DNA of 64,000 nt, taken from assembly GCA_018820855.1 (NCBI GenBank), contig JAHJNL010000086.1:86828-150827 (forward strand), given 5' to 3'. Positions 62,450-64,000 of the stretch are shown here, piece after piece. Position numbers and translations under genes: made by a program. The notes under the pieces are model-generated. The model was not told the DNA's origin. It did no database searches and saw only the letters and a program-made list of their open reading frames with translations. The DNA comes from Pseudomonadota bacterium. Lineage in GTDB: Bacteria > Desulfobacterota > Desulfobulbia > Desulfobulbales > Desulfocapsaceae. Every line of letters begins with the position of its first letter. The stretch's first letter is position 1.

Positions 62450-62648
62450 TGCTGTTTCAGATGCCTGTAACAAGGCTTAATAGGGAACCCGGTTTAATTC
62501 CGGGACGGGCCCGCCGCTGTAACCGGGGACTGTTTCCGCATAAAGGGTACTTTGAAAGTTCTGAGTTTTTCAAGGTGGTCGAAAGTCACTGTCTGCTTTG
62601 TAGATGGGAAGGCGCGGAAATGGATTGATCCGGGAGTCAGAAGACCTG
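62450..62648 (+). promoter_or_regulatory. Cobalamin (B12) riboswitch aptamer
   Basis: Conserved cores appear in order: GCCTG...AAGGCTTAATAGGGAA, CCGGTTTAATTCCGG, the CCGCCGCTGTAACCGGGGA block, GTCACTG, GGGAAGGCG and the AGTCAGAAGACC end. The variable arm between GGGGA and GTCACTG is unusually long and contains AAGGGTACTTTGAA...CAAGGTGG, the dispersed repeat motif. It controls the exported CbiK gene downstream, consistent with feedback by B12 on cobalt insertion. Confidence 0.9.
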
Positions 62649-62714
62649 TCTGAATCATGCTTGTCTTCTCCGGCAGAGAAGATGGCTGCAACGCTTCTGG
62701 GGTTTACAGGGACA

Positions 62715-62758
62715 TCCCGGATCAATATCAATTGATCCGGGATTGTTATGTCCGGATC
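62715..62758 (+). promoter_or_regulatory. Riboswitch expression platform with alternative hairpins
   Basis: TCCCGGATCAAT (62715-62726) pairs perfectly over 12 bases with ATTGATCCGGGA at 62731-62742. The same ATTGATCCGGGA also stands inside the aptamer at 62624-62635, so 62715-62726 can pair with either; and GATCCGG (62734-62740) can pair with CCGGATC (62752-62758). These mutually exclusive pairings link ligand binding to the fold just before the AAGGAG of cbiK. Confidence 0.7.
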
Positions 62759-62780
62759 CCAAGTCAAGGAGCATCTCCCC

Positions 62781-63764
62781 ATGAAACGCAGTTCTCTGAT
62801 TTTTTTCACCATTTTTCTCACCTTTCTTCTGATTCAACCTCTGCAGGCGGCAGAGAGAAAAACGGCTCAGGCCAATGGAATTGTGCTGGCCATGTTCGGC
62901 ACCACAGTTGAGCCGGCCTTGCAGAGCCTGCTCAATATTCGAGAGGCCGTGGAGAAGGCTTATCCTGAGACCCCGGTGCGGATGGCCTTTACCTCCAATA
63001 TCATTCGTCGAATCTGGCAGGAACGGAGTGCTGACCCGGCTTATCGGCAGTTACATCCGGAGATCCCGGAAGATGTCCTGCACATTCAGGGGCCTCTGGC
63101 CACCATTGCCGGGCTGCAGGATCAAGGGATTGACAGTATCATCGTCCAGTCTACGCATATTGCTCCGGCGGAAGAATACCTGGATCTCTGTTCCTACGTG
63201 GAAGGACTCGTTTCCATCAAGACCATCAAGGTCAAATACAAGCCCTTTAGGCAGCTGCTGGTCGGCAGACCGGCACTGGGTACCTTTGGCACTACCCATG
63301 CTTATGCAGAGGATGTGCGGCATGCCGCCAGGGTGCTGACTGCTGATATCGAGCTGGCGAGGAAAGAACAGGCGGCTCTGGTCTATATGGGGCACGGCAA
63401 TGATCATTTCCCCTCCGGAGGACCTTATCTGGAGTTTGCTGCCCGTATGCGTGAGTTTTATCCCGATGTTTTGACTCTCATCGGTACCGTGGAGGGATTT
63501 CCCGATCTCGACGATGTCCGCGCCCAGCTCAAAAAGGCAGGAGTGAAGCGTGTGGTCTTGAAACCCTTCATGGTGGTGGCAGGTGATCATGCCATGAATG
63601 ATATGGCAGGTCCTGAAGATGATTCCTGGCTTTCTATTTTGAAAAAAGATGGGTATGAAGTGATCCCGGTAAGCACAGGCCTGGGTGAGGACCCTGCCTT
63701 TGTGCAAATATATGTCTCTCACATTGGTGAGACTGCAGAAGATGCGGATATTTCTCTTCGCTAA
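62781..63764 (+). CDS. cbiK: Exported sirohydrochlorin cobaltochelatase (CbiK-P type)
   Basis: A 327-residue second CbiK with a signal peptide (MKRSSLIFFTIFLTFLLIQPLQA), as in the periplasmic CbiKp of Desulfovibrio, for which a role in haem or metal trafficking has been discussed. Chelatase motifs are intact: NGIVLAMFGTTVEP, metal ligands in YMGHGNDHFP, GTVEGFPD and VAGDHAMNDMAGPEDDSW. AAGGAG precedes the start at 62781. A B12 riboswitch upstream gives direct evidence for corrinoid-linked regulation. It differs clearly from the cytoplasmic copy at 28040-28813. Confidence 0.92.
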   Translation: MKRSSLIFFTIFLTFLLIQPLQAAERKTAQANGIVLAMFGTTVEPALQSLLNIREAVEKAYPETPVRMAFTSNIIRRIWQERSADPAYRQLHPEIPEDVLHIQGPLATIAGLQDQGIDSIIVQSTHIAPAEEYLDLCSYVEGLVSIKTIKVKYKPFRQLLVGRPALGTFGTTHAYAEDVRHAARVLTADIELARKEQAALVYMGHGNDHFPSGGPYLEFAARMREFYPDVLTLIGTVEGFPDLDDVRAQLKKAGVKRVVLKPFMVVAGDHAMNDMAGPEDDSWLSILKKDGYEVIPVSTGLGEDPAFVQIYVSHIGETAEDADISLR

Positions 63765-63880
63765 AAGCGCTTGAGAATAAAGGAAATATTTTCAGGCCTG
63801 TTGCTCCCTTTTCCCTTGATCCGGGTCGGCTCTGTTCGTGTCAGGGGGAAAGGACGTCGGCTCCTTTCTCTTTTTAGCAG

Positions 63881-64000
63881 TTATTCAACTCGTTCCACGG
63901 CCAGAAGGGTGATGTCGTCATCAGGGTCAGTCTGGTTGCCAAATTGTTTCAAATTCCCCATGATATTCTGTACCGCAGCCTGCAGGGAGATGTCTCGACT
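63881..64000 (-). CDS. C-terminal end of a PP2C/SpoIIE-type serine phosphatase, truncated by the window edge
   Basis: The last 39 codons of a leftward gene. They end in DPDDDITLLAVERVE, the characteristic C-terminus of RsbU/SpoIIE-family phosphatases, where the DD pair binds metal. The gene continues beyond the window. Such proteins usually control anti-sigma-factor antagonists or respond to receiver domains. Confidence 0.72.
   Translation of the reverse strand, partial: SRDISLQAAVQNIMGNLKQFGNQTDPDDDITLLAVERVE

Noticed and set aside
63800..63876. Possible terminator after the exported cbiK
   Set aside because: CCCTTTTCCCTTGA can pair loosely with TCAGGGGGAAAGG, but several mismatches and a long loop make it weak; not listed as a feature.
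1..64000. CRISPR arrays, tRNA, rRNA, insertion sequences or prophage
   Set aside because: No spaced direct repeats, no T-loop/anticodon patterns and no transposase or integrase proteins were seen; the only repeats are short palindromic elements.

Overview
The window looks like a piece of the chromosome of an anaerobic, diazotrophic, hydrogen-oxidising Desulfobacterota bacterium, most likely of the Desulfobulbales. This is inferred from gene content alone: a NifEN-NifB cofactor cluster under a textbook sigma-54/NifA promoter, a complete membrane-bound uptake [NiFe]-hydrogenase operon, a chemoreceptor with a C-terminal hemerythrin domain (DcrH type), DsrE-family proteins, a DUF3373-type porin, both a cytoplasmic and an exported CbiK cobaltochelatase, and a multihaem cytochrome c. 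No rRNA, tRNA, CRISPR array, transposase or prophage genes were found.

Layout. 1-4850: tail-end start of a leftward exported protein, then nifE-nifN-nifB ending at a strong terminator. 4900-9530: a DsrE-like protein, then serine metabolism (sdaA flanked by two HAAAP-family amino-acid permeases). 9640-18840: a run of hairpins, a small coiled-coil protein, SixA, an MscS channel, an MFS transporter, a PilZ protein, a membrane class III cyclase, a CysZ/EI24-like protein, RadA and a small membrane protein. 18974-22123: a 1049-residue fusion of a radical SAM/SPASM-type enzyme, an ArsM-like methyltransferase and a DUF5714-like domain. 22297-28813: 5'-nucleotidase, a His-rich micro-membrane protein, RNase HI, an SrkA-like kinase, a small iron-sulfur protein that probably contains selenocysteine and is coupled to thioredoxin-type arsC, a DUF1566 lipoprotein, a GNAT enzyme and cytoplasmic CbiK. 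29162-36417: porin, YfiH, a two-component pair, an EEP-family hydrolase, hemC and a PA14 lipoprotein. 36430-46740 (all leftward): hupS-hupL-hupC-hypF-hypC-hypD-hypE-hupD-hypA-hypB. 47133-57750: hemerythrin chemoreceptor, pcnB, a nitronate monooxygenase-like enzyme, a PhnD-like binding protein, hisS, aspS and a DUF1456 protein. 57900-64000: small unknown proteins, a tetrahaem cytochrome, threonine aldolase, an AEC transporter, a DsrE protein, a cobalamin riboswitch controlling exported CbiK, and the C-terminal end of a PP2C/SpoIIE-type phosphatase.

How the genes fit together. nifENB build the FeMo-cofactor of nitrogenase, and the uptake hydrogenase would recapture the H2 that nitrogenase releases as well as use environmental H2; its operon carries its own maturation set. 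hemC, two CbiK proteins and the B12 riboswitch belong to tetrapyrrole/corrinoid synthesis, important in anaerobes that rely on methyl transfer. arsC, the iron-sulfur/Sec protein and the ArsM-like fusion point to metalloid (arsenic or selenium) chemistry, though they are not in one operon.

The most interesting items are (1) the in-frame UGA at 26333-26335 of a CopZ-like [2Fe-2S] protein, where relatives have cysteine, followed by a possible bacterial SECIS and by a conserved-looking C-terminus that runs up to arsC; (2) the three-part radical SAM/ArsM/DUF5714 protein; (3) a dispersed palindromic repeat family, one copy of which appears to form the variable arm of the cobalamin riboswitch; and (4) several structured non-coding stretches, notably before aspS, between hupL and hupC, between hypA and hypB, and at 9643-9736.
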